Assembly (NCBI RefSeq): GCF_003336665.1
Contig: NZ_QPIJ01000014.1
Location: forward strand, 1 to 64,000
DNA length: 64,000 bases
DNA from: Vreelandella rituensis
GTDB taxonomy: Bacteria > Pseudomonadota > Gammaproteobacteria > Pseudomonadales > Halomonadaceae
Direction of reading: 5' to 3'
Under the pieces are notes generated by a model. That model searched no databases and was not told the origin of the DNA. It was given only the letters and a program-made list of their open reading frames with translations. The position numbers were made by a program, and so were the translations under genes. Shown one piece after another: positions 45,847-53,668 of the stretch. The number at the start of each line of letters is the position of its first letter. Position 1 is the stretch's first letter.

Positions 45847-47352
45847 GTGACAGATTCATCGCTTATGACCGTGCAGCATTGGATCGGAGGGGATCCTGTA
45901 CAAGCGTCGCGTCACTTGCCCGTGGTTGACCCGGCATACGCAAAGCCGGTTCGCCAAGTGGCGATGGCTGATGCGTATATCGTCCACGACGCTGTGACGA
46001 AGGCGCTAGCGGCGTATCCCGCCTGGCGGAATACGCCGCCCAACAAGCGCGCTCAGGTTATGTACCGCTTCAAGATGCTATTAGAGCGTGATGCCGATGA
46101 ATTGTGTGAGCTGATTAGCGAAGAGCATGGCAAAGTATTGGAAGATGCCATGGGTGAACTCAAGCGAGGCATCGAAAACGTCGAATATGCATGCGGCATT
46201 CCTGAGCTGTTAAAGGGGGAGTATTCCCACAATGCTGGGCCGGGCATCGATACCTGGTCGAACCATCAGCCAGTGGGGGTTGTCGCCGGTATCACGCCGT
46301 TTAATTTCCCGGTGATGGTACCACTGTGGATGTTTCCCATGGCGATCGCCTGTGGCAACTGTTTTATTTTGAAGCCGTCAGAGCAAGTGCCCTCCGTGGC
46401 AATCAAAATGGCGGAGCTACTTGAAGAGGCGGGACTGCCAGCCGGCGTGTTTAGCGTCATCCAAGGTGACCGTGAAGCCGCCGATGCGCTCATTGATCAT
46501 CCAAACGTTAAAGCGCTGTCGTTCGTTGGCTCGACGCCGGTGGCCAAAGCGATTTATCAGCGTGGCGCGGCACTCGGCAAACGGGTGCAGGCGCTGGGTG
46601 GAGCGAAAAATCATGCCGTAGTATTGCCTGACGCTGACCTTGAAAATGCTGCCAATACCTTGATTGGCGCTGCTTACGGTAGCGCAGGGGAGCGCTGCAT
46701 GGCGATTTCGGTCGTTGTGTGTGTGGGCGAGAAAACCGCCGATGTGCTGGCAGACAAGATCGCTGAAAAAGCCGAACGTCTGAATATCGGGCCTGGAACG
46801 GAGCCAGGGCTGGATATGGGCGCGTTGGTGAACCAAGCGCACCGTGATCGCGTGGCAGGCTATATTGCACAAGGTGAGGCGGCTGGCGCGACATTAAGGC
46901 TCGATGGCCGCAAGCATCCGCTGGTAGAAAATTCCCCCGGCTACTTTCTTGGCGCGACGTTGTTTGACCACGTCACACCAGCGATGCGAATTTACCGCGA
47001 TGAGATTTTCGGCCCGGTCCTGTGCGTCGTTCGTGTGGAGAGTTTTGACCAAGCCGTCGAGCTCATTAATGCGCACCAGTATGGCAATGGCACCTGCTTG
47101 TTTACCCGCGAGGGGGAAGCCGCGCGCCGCTTTGCCGATGAGATTGAAGTCGGCATGGTGGGTATCAACGTGCCGCTACCCGTGCCGGTAGCATTTCATA
47201 GTTTTGGTGGGTGGAAAGAGTCACTGTTTGGCGACTTGCACGCCTACGGCCCTGACGCAGTACGCTTTTATACTCGGCGAAAAGCGATTTCTCAGCGCTG
47301 GCCGCAGCAGAGCGCACAGGAGTCGGCGCAGTTTAGCTTTCCCTCCCACTGA
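45847..47352 (+). CDS. mmsA: CoA-acylating (methyl)malonate-semialdehyde dehydrogenase
   Basis: The 501-residue protein has the MmsA-specific cofactor region VVAGITPFNFPVMVPLWMFP and the catalytic cysteine C284 in GSAGERCMAISVVV. As in MmsA, the general-base Glu of ordinary aldehyde dehydrogenases is replaced: the segment reads QALGGAKNHAVVLPDADLEN. The enzyme turns malonate or methylmalonate semialdehyde into acetyl- or propionyl-CoA. It starts at a GTG four bases after the previous stop, with AAGGA overlapping that gene; an ATG at 45865 is an alternative. In DMSP and beta-alanine pathways this step (DddC-like) follows formation of malonate semialdehyde. Confidence 0.9.
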   Translation: MTDSSLMTVQHWIGGDPVQASRHLPVVDPAYAKPVRQVAMADAYIVHDAVTKALAAYPAWRNTPPNKRAQVMYRFKMLLERDADELCELISEEHGKVLEDAMGELKRGIENVEYACGIPELLKGEYSHNAGPGIDTWSNHQPVGVVAGITPFNFPVMVPLWMFPMAIACGNCFILKPSEQVPSVAIKMAELLEEAGLPAGVFSVIQGDREAADALIDHPNVKALSFVGSTPVAKAIYQRGAALGKRVQALGGAKNHAVVLPDADLENAANTLIGAAYGSAGERCMAISVVVCVGEKTADVLADKIAEKAERLNIGPGTEPGLDMGALVNQAHRDRVAGYIAQGEAAGATLRLDGRKHPLVENSPGYFLGATLFDHVTPAMRIYRDEIFGPVLCVVRVESFDQAVELINAHQYGNGTCLFTREGEAARRFADEIEVGMVGINVPLPVPVAFHSFGGWKESLFGDLHAYGPDAVRFYTRRKAISQRWPQQSAQESAQFSFPSH

Positions 47353-47409
47353 GTTTTTCGTTTACCCCTTCGCATTTGATACTTCTTCTGGCGGGTGAGC
47401 TGGCCGTTG

Positions 47410-48252
47410 CTAGCGATACCCCGCCATAAGTTCCCTGACCAATGGTGTATCCGCGTCGCGATGGGTGGGTAATTCAAAGCGTGCTTTGGCGATTGCGGTG
47501 CGGGAAAGATCCGCCACAATCAGTGCCTCTTTGTTGTCAGCCTGCGCGAGCGTTTCACCACAGGGCCCGAGAATGCGTGAGCCGCCCCAGAAGTGGCTCT
47601 CGCCCTCTGGTCCAAAGCGGTTCGCCATGATCACCGGCGTGCCGTAGGTCATGGCGTAGAAGCGCGTATTCAACGCCCAGTTTTCTTCATTGGAAAAGTC
47701 GTCGCTGACGATGCCGCTGGCTGAGTTGATCGGCGCGCAAAGCACCGTCGGACGAGCGAGAAGGGCGGCATGCACTAGCGCTGGGTTCCATAAATCTGCA
47801 CAAATCAGCTGTGAAGCCGACCAACCTGGGCAAATATCGGTGTGCGTGAGCTCGCTGCCATGGGTAAACCACTTGCCTTCTTCCAGACCGCCGTAGGTCG
47901 GCAAGTTGAGCTTACGGTGCACGGCAATCAACTGGCCGTGTTGAAAGATGGCCAGCGCGTTGTAATACTCACCGGGGCTTGCCTCTTCCACAAATCCGAC
48001 CACGGTCTGCATATGGCCGCAGGCTTCGGCCAGTGCTTTAAGGCGCGGGTCTTCTAACGGCATGCCGACTTGCATTACTCGGCTTGCCAGGCGATAGCCC
48101 GTTAGCGAAAGCTCGGGGAATACCAACAGTTCCACATGGTCACGCTGTGCTTCGGCAATTAATGCCAGATGGCGCTCAAGGTTGTGATCTACGTCGCCAA
48201 GCGTGGTGTTGATCTGCGCAGCGCCTACCCGAAGTTTATTTTGATAATGCAT
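47410..48252 (-). CDS. Nitrilase-superfamily carbon-nitrogen hydrolase
   Basis: The 280-residue protein begins at the ATG at 48252, with GAGGAA 5 bases upstream. The catalytic triad is E47 (LLVFPELSLTGY), K114 (AVHRKLNLPTYGG) and C151 (QLICADLWNPALVHA). A further conserved Glu lies in GGLEEGKWF. The family hydrolyses amides, N-carbamoyl groups or nitriles in the cytoplasm. It converges on the MmsA gene and follows the ABC-transporter genes on the same strand, separated from them by a terminator that abuts its ribosome site. An aliphatic amidase-like job on an imported substrate is plausible. Confidence 0.86.
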   Translation of the reverse strand: MHYQNKLRVGAAQINTTLGDVDHNLERHLALIAEAQRDHVELLVFPELSLTGYRLASRVMQVGMPLEDPRLKALAEACGHMQTVVGFVEEASPGEYYNALAIFQHGQLIAVHRKLNLPTYGGLEEGKWFTHGSELTHTDICPGWSASQLICADLWNPALVHAALLARPTVLCAPINSASGIVSDDFSNEENWALNTRFYAMTYGTPVIMANRFGPEGESHFWGGSRILGPCGETLAQADNKEALIVADLSRTAIAKARFELPTHRDADTPLVRELMAGYR

Positions 48253-48263
48253 TGGTTTCCTCA

Positions 48264-48293
48264 TTGAAAAAGCCGCTCCAATGGAGCGGCTTT
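48264..48293 (-). terminator. Terminator/attenuator between binding protein and hydrolase genes
   Basis: Read leftwards, AAAGCCGCTCC and GGAGCGGCTTT form an 11-base stem with a 3-base loop followed by a T-rich TTTTTC. The T-run ends only about 7 bases before the hydrolase ribosome site, so readthrough would decide expression of that gene. Confidence 0.8.
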
Positions 48294-48355
48294 GCTGAGA
48301 GCTGAGATGTAACGGCAAGGCATCATGCCTGTGCCATGCACGAGGGCCTAGAAAG

Positions 48356-49237
48356 TTAAAGCAGGTCATTCGCTTTTAGGAAGCTCTCTGCCACATCTTC
48401 AATTGTCTCGCGCTCGACATCCACGCGGGCATTAAGCTCGGCCATGGTCGCGTCGTTCAGCAGTGCCGAAAGGTTATTCATCTGCTGGGCAAGTTCAGGG
48501 TTTGCATCCAGTGTTTCGGTACGTACAACCGGGGCGAGGGCGTAAGCCGGGAAAAAGCCCTGATCGTCTTCGAGAACATAAAAGTTAAAGGCGGGGATGC
48601 GACCGTCGGTGGCAAACACGAGACCGACGTCGACTGCTTCGTCACGCAGCGCTTGATAAACTAAGCCGGTATCCATGCGGCTCACTTCGCTGCGGCCCAC
48701 GCGAAAGTCGTAGGCTTCCATCAGTGGACGCCAGCCGTCTTCACGGGCATAGAACTCGGCGTTAAGCGCAAACGTTAGTTCTTCGCCGGCGTTGACCGCA
48801 GCGGCCAGGTCGGACAGTGTTGCGATACCGCGTGCTTGGGCATCTTCTTCGTGCATAGCCAATGCATAGGTGTTGTTGGCATCAGATGGCGCGAGCCAAG
48901 TCAGCCCCTTCTCCGCGTCGAGCTCCTTGACCCGCTGGTAAGTTTCTTCGGGACTCAGGCGTTCACTGATGTCGTTGTAGTTGATCAGGGAGGTGCCGGT
49001 GTACTCCCAATAAAGATCAATCTGACCATTTTCCTGCGCTTGGCGCAGAATGGCTGAGCCCATGCCTGAACGGTTATCGACGTCGTAACCCAGGCCATCC
49101 AAGTACTGTGTCGTCATGGTGGAGAGGATCTGCTGCTCGGTAAAGTTCTTTCCGCCAACGCTGATTTCGTTGGCGTTAGCTAGCGAGACGCTGCTTGCAA
49201 GGGCAATGCTTGTCAGTGCTGTGGTTAATATTTTCAT
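48356..49237 (-). CDS. Quaternary-amine-type ABC solute-binding protein (OpuC/OsmF-like)
   Basis: The 293-residue precursor has a signal peptide (MKILTTALTSIALASSVSLA, cleavage about 22). The mature start ISVGGKNFTEQQILSTMTTQ and the later QIDLYWEYTGTSLINYND are typical of OpuAC/OpuCC/OsmF proteins, whose aromatic residues cage trimethylammonium groups of glycine betaine, choline or carnitine. It is the last gene of the leftward unit permease-ATPase-permease-binding protein. Because no osmoprotectant-synthesis gene is present and catabolic genes adjoin it, uptake for catabolism is as likely as osmoprotection. Confidence 0.87.
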   Translation of the reverse strand: MKILTTALTSIALASSVSLANANEISVGGKNFTEQQILSTMTTQYLDGLGYDVDNRSGMGSAILRQAQENGQIDLYWEYTGTSLINYNDISERLSPEETYQRVKELDAEKGLTWLAPSDANNTYALAMHEEDAQARGIATLSDLAAAVNAGEELTFALNAEFYAREDGWRPLMEAYDFRVGRSEVSRMDTGLVYQALRDEAVDVGLVFATDGRIPAFNFYVLEDDQGFFPAYALAPVVRTETLDANPELAQQMNNLSALLNDATMAELNARVDVERETIEDVAESFLKANDLL

Positions 49238-49281
49238 ATCGAATCCTGCTTTTGTTAGTGAAACTTAAGTCGTGGTGATAC

Positions 49282-50013
49282 CTAAGCGCGGCTGGGGTTG
49301 ACCCCACGGGGAACAACGAGAAAAGCAATAATCGCGATCAGCGCATCAATCGTGATCGCCAACAGCGCGGTGGGAATAGCACCGGAAAGCATCATGACCG
49401 GGTCGTAAAGATCAATGCCGGTGAAAATCAACTCACCGAGACCGCCAGCGCCGATCAAAAACGCCAGGGGAACCGTGCCCACGTTAATCGTTAGCGCTGT
49501 GCGCATTCCCGCAAAAATGACATAGAGGGCATTGGGTAGCTCGACTTTTAAAAGCCGCTGCATCGGTGACATGCCAATGCCTGCGGCCGCCTCCATGAGT
49601 GCCGGGTTAACGCCTTTAAGGCCCGCATAGGTGTTACGGGTAATGGGCAGTAGCGTGGCCACAAAGAGGCCAAAGACAGCCGGTACCGTACCAATGCCTA
49701 AAAAACTCATCGACAGCGCGAGCACAGCGAGGGTGGGGATGGTAGTCCCTACGTTGAGTACCTGCATGAGTGACTCGGCCACGTTCGCCATTTTCGGGCG
49801 CGAAAGAACAATACCCAGCGGGATGGCGACGAGAATCGCCAAGCTACCCGACATCACCGTGAGCCAAATATGCTGCACCATCAAATACTGAACGTCAGGT
49901 AGATACCACAAAAACTCATCGATAACGCCGCTGGACTGGCTCCATACGCCGGCGAAAAAAATTGCGAACAGCACCAGTGCCTTAAGCGCCCCTTTAATGG
50001 ATCGAATAGGCAT
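49282..50013 (-). CDS. Betaine-type ABC transporter permease 2 (OpuCD-like)
   Basis: This 243-residue protein has six predicted helices and the ProW/OpuC permease motif: LPITRNTYAGLKGVNPALME, then AAAGIGMSPMQRLLKVELPN, the cytoplasmic loop that meets the ATPase. MRTALTINVGTVPLAFLIGA follows. Relative to the other permease it has an extra N-terminal segment. It starts two bases after the ATPase stop codon. Confidence 0.88.
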   Translation of the reverse strand: MPIRSIKGALKALVLFAIFFAGVWSQSSGVIDEFLWYLPDVQYLMVQHIWLTVMSGSLAILVAIPLGIVLSRPKMANVAESLMQVLNVGTTIPTLAVLALSMSFLGIGTVPAVFGLFVATLLPITRNTYAGLKGVNPALMEAAAGIGMSPMQRLLKVELPNALYVIFAGMRTALTINVGTVPLAFLIGAGGLGELIFTGIDLYDPVMMLSGAIPTALLAITIDALIAIIAFLVVPRGVNPSRA

Positions 50014-50015
50014 GG

Positions 50016-51176
50016 TTACTCCTTAATGGCCGCCGATGGCTTGCGATCATCCCCTTGGCGCGCTCGATAGCGTGCGCCTAGGTGGCTGGTCATGGCGCGC
50101 TGGGTAATTTGGCCGCACACCGTTCCTGCTTTATCCACGCAGGGAAGCCAGGTCTGGTCGTGGGCAAACATCAATGAGGCGGCTTTGCGCAGGTCATCGT
50201 CGAGATCCACCACCGCAGGGACGGCTTGGAAATGATCGCGGCAGTAGCCTTTGGTGGTGCGAGCGAGAGATCGGCTAATTATACCGGCGGGCTGCTTGCG
50301 CTCATTGATCATCAGGATGGCATTTTGGTAGCCGTAATCGTCGATTTTCGCCAACGCTGTTTCTAATGTATCGCTCGGTGTGACCGTGCCGATTTCGTCG
50401 GTGACAATCTCGCGCACTTTTACCAGGTTCAAACGCTTTAGCGCGCGGTCTTCACCGAGGAAAGATTCCACAAAAGCGTTTTTGGGCGCTGCCAGCAAAT
50501 CATCGGGCGTGGAGTACTGAACCAGCTTGCCCTCTCGAAAGACGGCAACGCGATCGCCCATCTTAATGGCTTCATCAATGTCGTGACTGACGAACATGAT
50601 GGTTTTGTTGAGTTCCTGCTGCATTTTTAGAAACTCATCTTGGATGACGGCGCGGTTAATCGGGTCGATGGCTCCAAAGGGTTCATCCATCAACATCACT
50701 GGCGGGTCGGCGGCGAGTGCGCGAGCCACACCAATGCGTTGCTGTTGGCCGCCCGATAATTCACTGGGGAAGCGCTTTAGAAAAGCATCCGGTTCCAGTG
50801 CGATCATTGCCATCATTTCGCGTGCCCGTGCTTTGTACTTGGCTTTATCCCAGCCTAAGAGCTTCGGCACAATGGTGATGTTTTCCTCAATAGTCATATT
50901 GGGAAATAGACCGATTTGCTGGATCACATAACCAATATTGCGGCGCAGTGTTTGGGTATCGAGGCCGGTTGTATCCTCTCCATTGATAAACACTTTGCCA
51001 GAGGTGGGCTTTACGATCCGATTGATCATCTTCAACGTGGTGGTCTTGCCGCAGCCCGAGGGGCCTAAAAGGATGCAAATTTCCCCTTCCGGCACTTCCA
51101 TATCGATATGGTCAGCGGCTACCACAGCGCCTTTCGGCGTATCGAACACCTTCGTCAGGCTTTCAAGTCGAATCAT
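50016..51176 (-). CDS. Betaine-type ABC transporter ATPase with CBS domains (OpuCA-like)
   Basis: The 386-residue protein has Walker A GPSGCGKTTTLKM (residues 38-45 core), Q-loop YVIQQIGLFPNMTIEENITI, signature LSGGQQQRIGVARALA, Walker B PVMLMDEPFGAID and the switch His in MFVSHDIDEAIKMGD. From about 250 to 370 lie two CBS motifs (VTPSDTLETALAKIDDYGYQ and a second ending WLPCVDKAGTVCGQITQRAM). In OpuA-type transporters CBS domains sense ionic strength. That would link uptake to salinity. Confidence 0.9.
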   Translation of the reverse strand: MIRLESLTKVFDTPKGAVVAADHIDMEVPEGEICILLGPSGCGKTTTLKMINRIVKPTSGKVFINGEDTTGLDTQTLRRNIGYVIQQIGLFPNMTIEENITIVPKLLGWDKAKYKARAREMMAMIALEPDAFLKRFPSELSGGQQQRIGVARALAADPPVMLMDEPFGAIDPINRAVIQDEFLKMQQELNKTIMFVSHDIDEAIKMGDRVAVFREGKLVQYSTPDDLLAAPKNAFVESFLGEDRALKRLNLVKVREIVTDEIGTVTPSDTLETALAKIDDYGYQNAILMINERKQPAGIISRSLARTTKGYCRDHFQAVPAVVDLDDDLRKAASLMFAHDQTWLPCVDKAGTVCGQITQRAMTSHLGARYRARQGDDRKPSAAIKE

Positions 51177-51218
51177 ATGGGTGTCTCTTATATTAAGAAT
51201 TACGTCAGGAAAGAGGCG

Positions 51219-51899
51219 TTAGGGCGTTGCGGCCTGGCGGCTCATGCCTTTTGGGGTCAGGCGCTTTTGTAAATACAGCAGTGCGTAGTCAACGATAATG
51301 GCCAGCAGACTCACGGCGATCGCACCGACAATCAACTGGCGCGAATCGGATTGAGATATTCCACGGCTGATGAAAGTGCCCAGGCCGCCTGCGCCGATAT
51401 AGGCAGCTATCGCCATGACGCCAATGTTGAGAACGACCGCTGTGCGAACCCCAGCCATGATAATTGGAACGGCTAGCGGAATTTCGACCAAACGCAGGCG
51501 CTGATTGGGGCTCATGCCAATCCCTCGTGCAGCCTCTCGTAGTGCGGGGTTGACGTTATTTATGGCTGTGTACGTGTTACGGATGATCGGCAGTTGGGAG
51601 TACAGCAATACTGCGATGACCGCTGGCACATAGCCGATGCCATGCCCGATGAGCGACAGAACCGGAATCATGATCCCAAAAAGTGCGATCGAGGGGATGG
51701 TGACGATAATCGACGCTAGGTAGAGCACATTTTGGGCGACTCGCTCATTTTTAGTAATGGCGATACCAATTGGGACACCCGTCAACGTGGCAATGCCTAC
51801 GGCGACGCCGACAAGAGCAATATGCTCAATCGTGCGTGACAGCAGCAGACTTGCATTATCTAAGGCGTATTGAAGTAGCTCCAAATGCAGCCTCCTCAT
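51219..51899 (-). CDS. Betaine-type ABC transporter permease 1 (OpuCB-like)
   Basis: The 226-residue inner-membrane protein is the first gene of the importer operon. It carries the same loop as its partner, LPIIRNTYTAINNVNPALRE followed by AARGIGMSPNQRLRLVEIPL, and IMAGVRTAVVLNIGVMAIAA. Together with the second permease it would form a heterodimeric channel. The ATPase follows after 42 bases. Confidence 0.88.
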   Translation of the reverse strand: MRRLHLELLQYALDNASLLLSRTIEHIALVGVAVGIATLTGVPIGIAITKNERVAQNVLYLASIIVTIPSIALFGIMIPVLSLIGHGIGYVPAVIAVLLYSQLPIIRNTYTAINNVNPALREAARGIGMSPNQRLRLVEIPLAVPIIMAGVRTAVVLNIGVMAIAAYIGAGGLGTFISRGISQSDSRQLIVGAIAVSLLAIIVDYALLYLQKRLTPKGMSRQAATP

Positions 51900-52176
51900 T
51901 ATTAATAATAGTTATTAAGAACCGTTATAGAAAAACCACCATGCACACAAGAATGTACAGGGCGCAGTCCGTCAGGGCCGGCTCTTTTGTGTGTAGAAGG
52001 AAGGCAGCTTATCAAAAGGGTAGCGTGATTATCAGGAATTGGTATGACGATGCGAAATAGACTGGATCAGAGGTTGTTATAGCGGACAATCCTCGGTGAT
52101 GGCGCGATGTGGTCGCGAGCCAGTGTGACGAGGTCGGTACACCACGTCGTTGCTTGCGACCCGCCACGACCATCTA

Positions 52177-52239
52177 TTGAACCCCCTGACGATTCATTCA
52201 AAGCATCGAGTCGCAGAATGCGGCGGGATTTTGTTCAAA
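52177..52239 (+). repeat. 63-base dispersed repeat, right copy
   Basis: It matches the left copy at 42532-42594 but lies in the opposite orientation, so the two face each other across 9.6 kb. The ends TTGAAC and GTTCAA are inverted relative to each other. Five of 63 positions differ. Confidence 0.8.
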
Positions 52240-52262
52240 AGTGGGCAACTATCATGACACCC

Positions 52263-52523
52263 TCAAGCATTGACGAGAGAACCGCCGACGCCGTTCTGCA
52301 CCGTGACTTTCACGTCATCCTTGGACATGCCCGGTAGTCCCACCTCGATATTGAGGGTCTCCGGGGTTTCCTTGATATCCACGGCCGGGGCCCAGTCGCT
52401 GCTGCTGAACAGGTCTTTACCTTCCCGTTCATCGTTGCTGCGAGTCAGGCCAAGTAGCCGGTTGCAGCAGTTCATCAGGTAATCAAACTCACTGACCGGG
52501 TTCCAGCGGGTAATGTTAGCCAT
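52263..52523 (-). pseudogene. Truncated second hsp20 copy
   Basis: From the ATG at 52523 about 78 codons match the Hsp20 at 34373-34828 nearly residue for residue (MANITRWNPVSEFDYLMNCC to DDVKVTVQNGV). The frame then leaves the homology and stops eight codons on. The conserved C-terminal half of the alpha-crystallin domain (G-V-L motif) is missing. The duplicated DNA, including the strong ribosome site and about 90 bases upstream, spans 52288-52613 and corresponds to 34593-34917. The product could not form a normal alpha-crystallin fold. Confidence 0.85.
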
Positions 52524-52613
52524 ACAAAACTCCTCCTAAGAATCTAGAATCCATCGGTAATGCCAGTTTCGCTCGCGGGACAGGCTCCATGCCGGTGGAA
52601 CCAGAACCGATGG
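52288..52613 (-). repeat. Partial duplication of the hsp20 5' region
   Basis: These 326 bases are about 90% or more identical to 34593-34917, in the same orientation. The match starts abruptly at ACGCCGTTCTGC and fades after the upstream hairpin (CCATCGGT ... ACCGATGG in this copy). Confidence 0.8.
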
Positions 52614-52677
52614 CAGGTCAGCGTAGCACCCAGCACAATCGGGGCAGTCTGTGCCGCTCCGCCAAGGAGAACCATCA

Positions 52678-53217
52678 ATGGAATTTTCGAAAGCTTTCAA
52701 AGGACGGGAACAGGACATCATCGAACTTTTCACCGCCACCTTCACCGCCTCCGAAGGCGCGGAAGAGGGCGCATTGATCGGCGACCTGGTGCGCCATCAG
52801 ATGGCCAGCACGGCGGAGCCGGATCTCTATGTCTTTATCGCCGAGGCGGATGGGATGATCGTCGGCGGGGCGGTCTTTTCCCAGCTGGCCTACGATCAGG
52901 ATGACCGAACTGTGTTCGTCCTCGCTCCCGTGGCAGTCTCGACCGAGCTGCAGGGAAAGGGCATCGGGCAGAAGCTCCTGATGCACGCCCTGCAGACGCT
53001 GCGTGATGCTGGCGTAGACATCGTTTTGACCTATGGCGACCCGAGCTACTATTCGCGTATCGGCTTCGCGCCGATCACTGAGGCGCTTGCTCCGGCGCCC
53101 TTCAAGCTGCAGCATCCTGAAGGCTGGTTGGGGCAGTCGTTGACGGATGACGAAATTACGCCGTTGGAAGGCAAGTCGCGGTGTGTCGAGGCACTCAACG
53201 ATCCCGTCTTCTGGTAG
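52678..53217 (+). CDS. GNAT-family N-acetyltransferase
   Basis: The 179-residue protein begins at the ATG at 52678 with an AAGGAG site. It has the GNAT core: VFVLAPVAVSTELQGKGIGQ and KLLMHALQTLRDAGVDIVLT, containing the acetyl-CoA pyrophosphate loop Q-G-K-G-I-G, then YGDPSYYSRIGFAPI. It belongs to the YhbS-like subgroup. Its target (amino acid, peptide or protein) is unknown. It is a single-gene unit; the upstream 60 bases derive partly from the duplicated hsp20 region. Confidence 0.85.
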   Translation: MEFSKAFKGREQDIIELFTATFTASEGAEEGALIGDLVRHQMASTAEPDLYVFIAEADGMIVGGAVFSQLAYDQDDRTVFVLAPVAVSTELQGKGIGQKLLMHALQTLRDAGVDIVLTYGDPSYYSRIGFAPITEALAPAPFKLQHPEGWLGQSLTDDEITPLEGKSRCVEALNDPVFW

Positions 53218-53229
53218 GGGAAGATCACC

Positions 53230-53373
53230 ATGGCGCGACTACTCCATATTTTTCTGGTCGCCACACGCACCCGCCCGGCCAAACGCGAGCTATCGGCGCC
53301 ATTGGACCTTGGACTTTCAGACGCCGAGGGAGATCAAACTTGCAGCTGCGACTTGAAACTGTGTCCTCTCTGA
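53230..53373 (+). CDS. Possible 47-residue protein
   Basis: An ATG at 53230 with AGGGGAAG upstream opens a frame starting MARLLHIFLVATRTRPAKRE and ending CSCDLKLCPL. It starts 12 bases after the acetyltransferase stop. I do not recognise it; it may be a truncated gene. Confidence 0.25.
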   Translation: MARLLHIFLVATRTRPAKRELSAPLDLGLSDAEGDQTCSCDLKLCPL

Positions 53374-53668
53374 CTTGACCACGACAGTAACTGGTGGGGG
53401 GAAGGGACGAACAATCATCAGGCTCCCGAGAGAGAGCATGGCAGGTGGACAGAAACTTGCTCCATGTTGGTAAAACATTTTTGAACGCAGGGTCGTCTAA
53501 AAATACTTTTTAATCAAATGTTTATAGGTGGATTAAGTGAGTATTAAAAGCCTGCTAACGTTTAATTGATGTATGTCAAGTTACACGGGTCTGGGCAGGG
53601 TAGCCTACCGGCATCGAACGCTCTCGCACTACTGCGGAGCACTTTCTTCATCGGCCACCGGAGGCGCT
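53374..53668. other. Promoter region of the tetrathionate reductase operon
   Basis: About 295 bases, AT-rich between 53460 and 53580, with no gene. It holds the FNR/ANR-like site listed separately. Confidence 0.5.
53566..53579. promoter_or_regulatory. FNR/ANR-type site upstream of ttrB
   Basis: TTGATGTATGTCAA matches the FNR consensus TTGAT-N4-ATCAA at nine of ten positions. Its centre is about 96 bases before the ttrB start. A TAGCCT at 53601-53606 could be the -10 of a promoter whose start point would lie about 41 bases from the site centre, the usual spacing for activation by FNR. Confidence 0.65.

Larger units (their letters stand above)
51900..52677. other. Junction region of duplicated fragments
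   Basis: This 778-base stretch has no intact gene. It contains the right copy of the 63-base repeat (52177-52239) and the truncated hsp20 copy (52288-52613). The first 270 bases are the presumed promoter region of the importer operon, with AT-rich sequence near 51900-51945. Confidence 0.6.
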
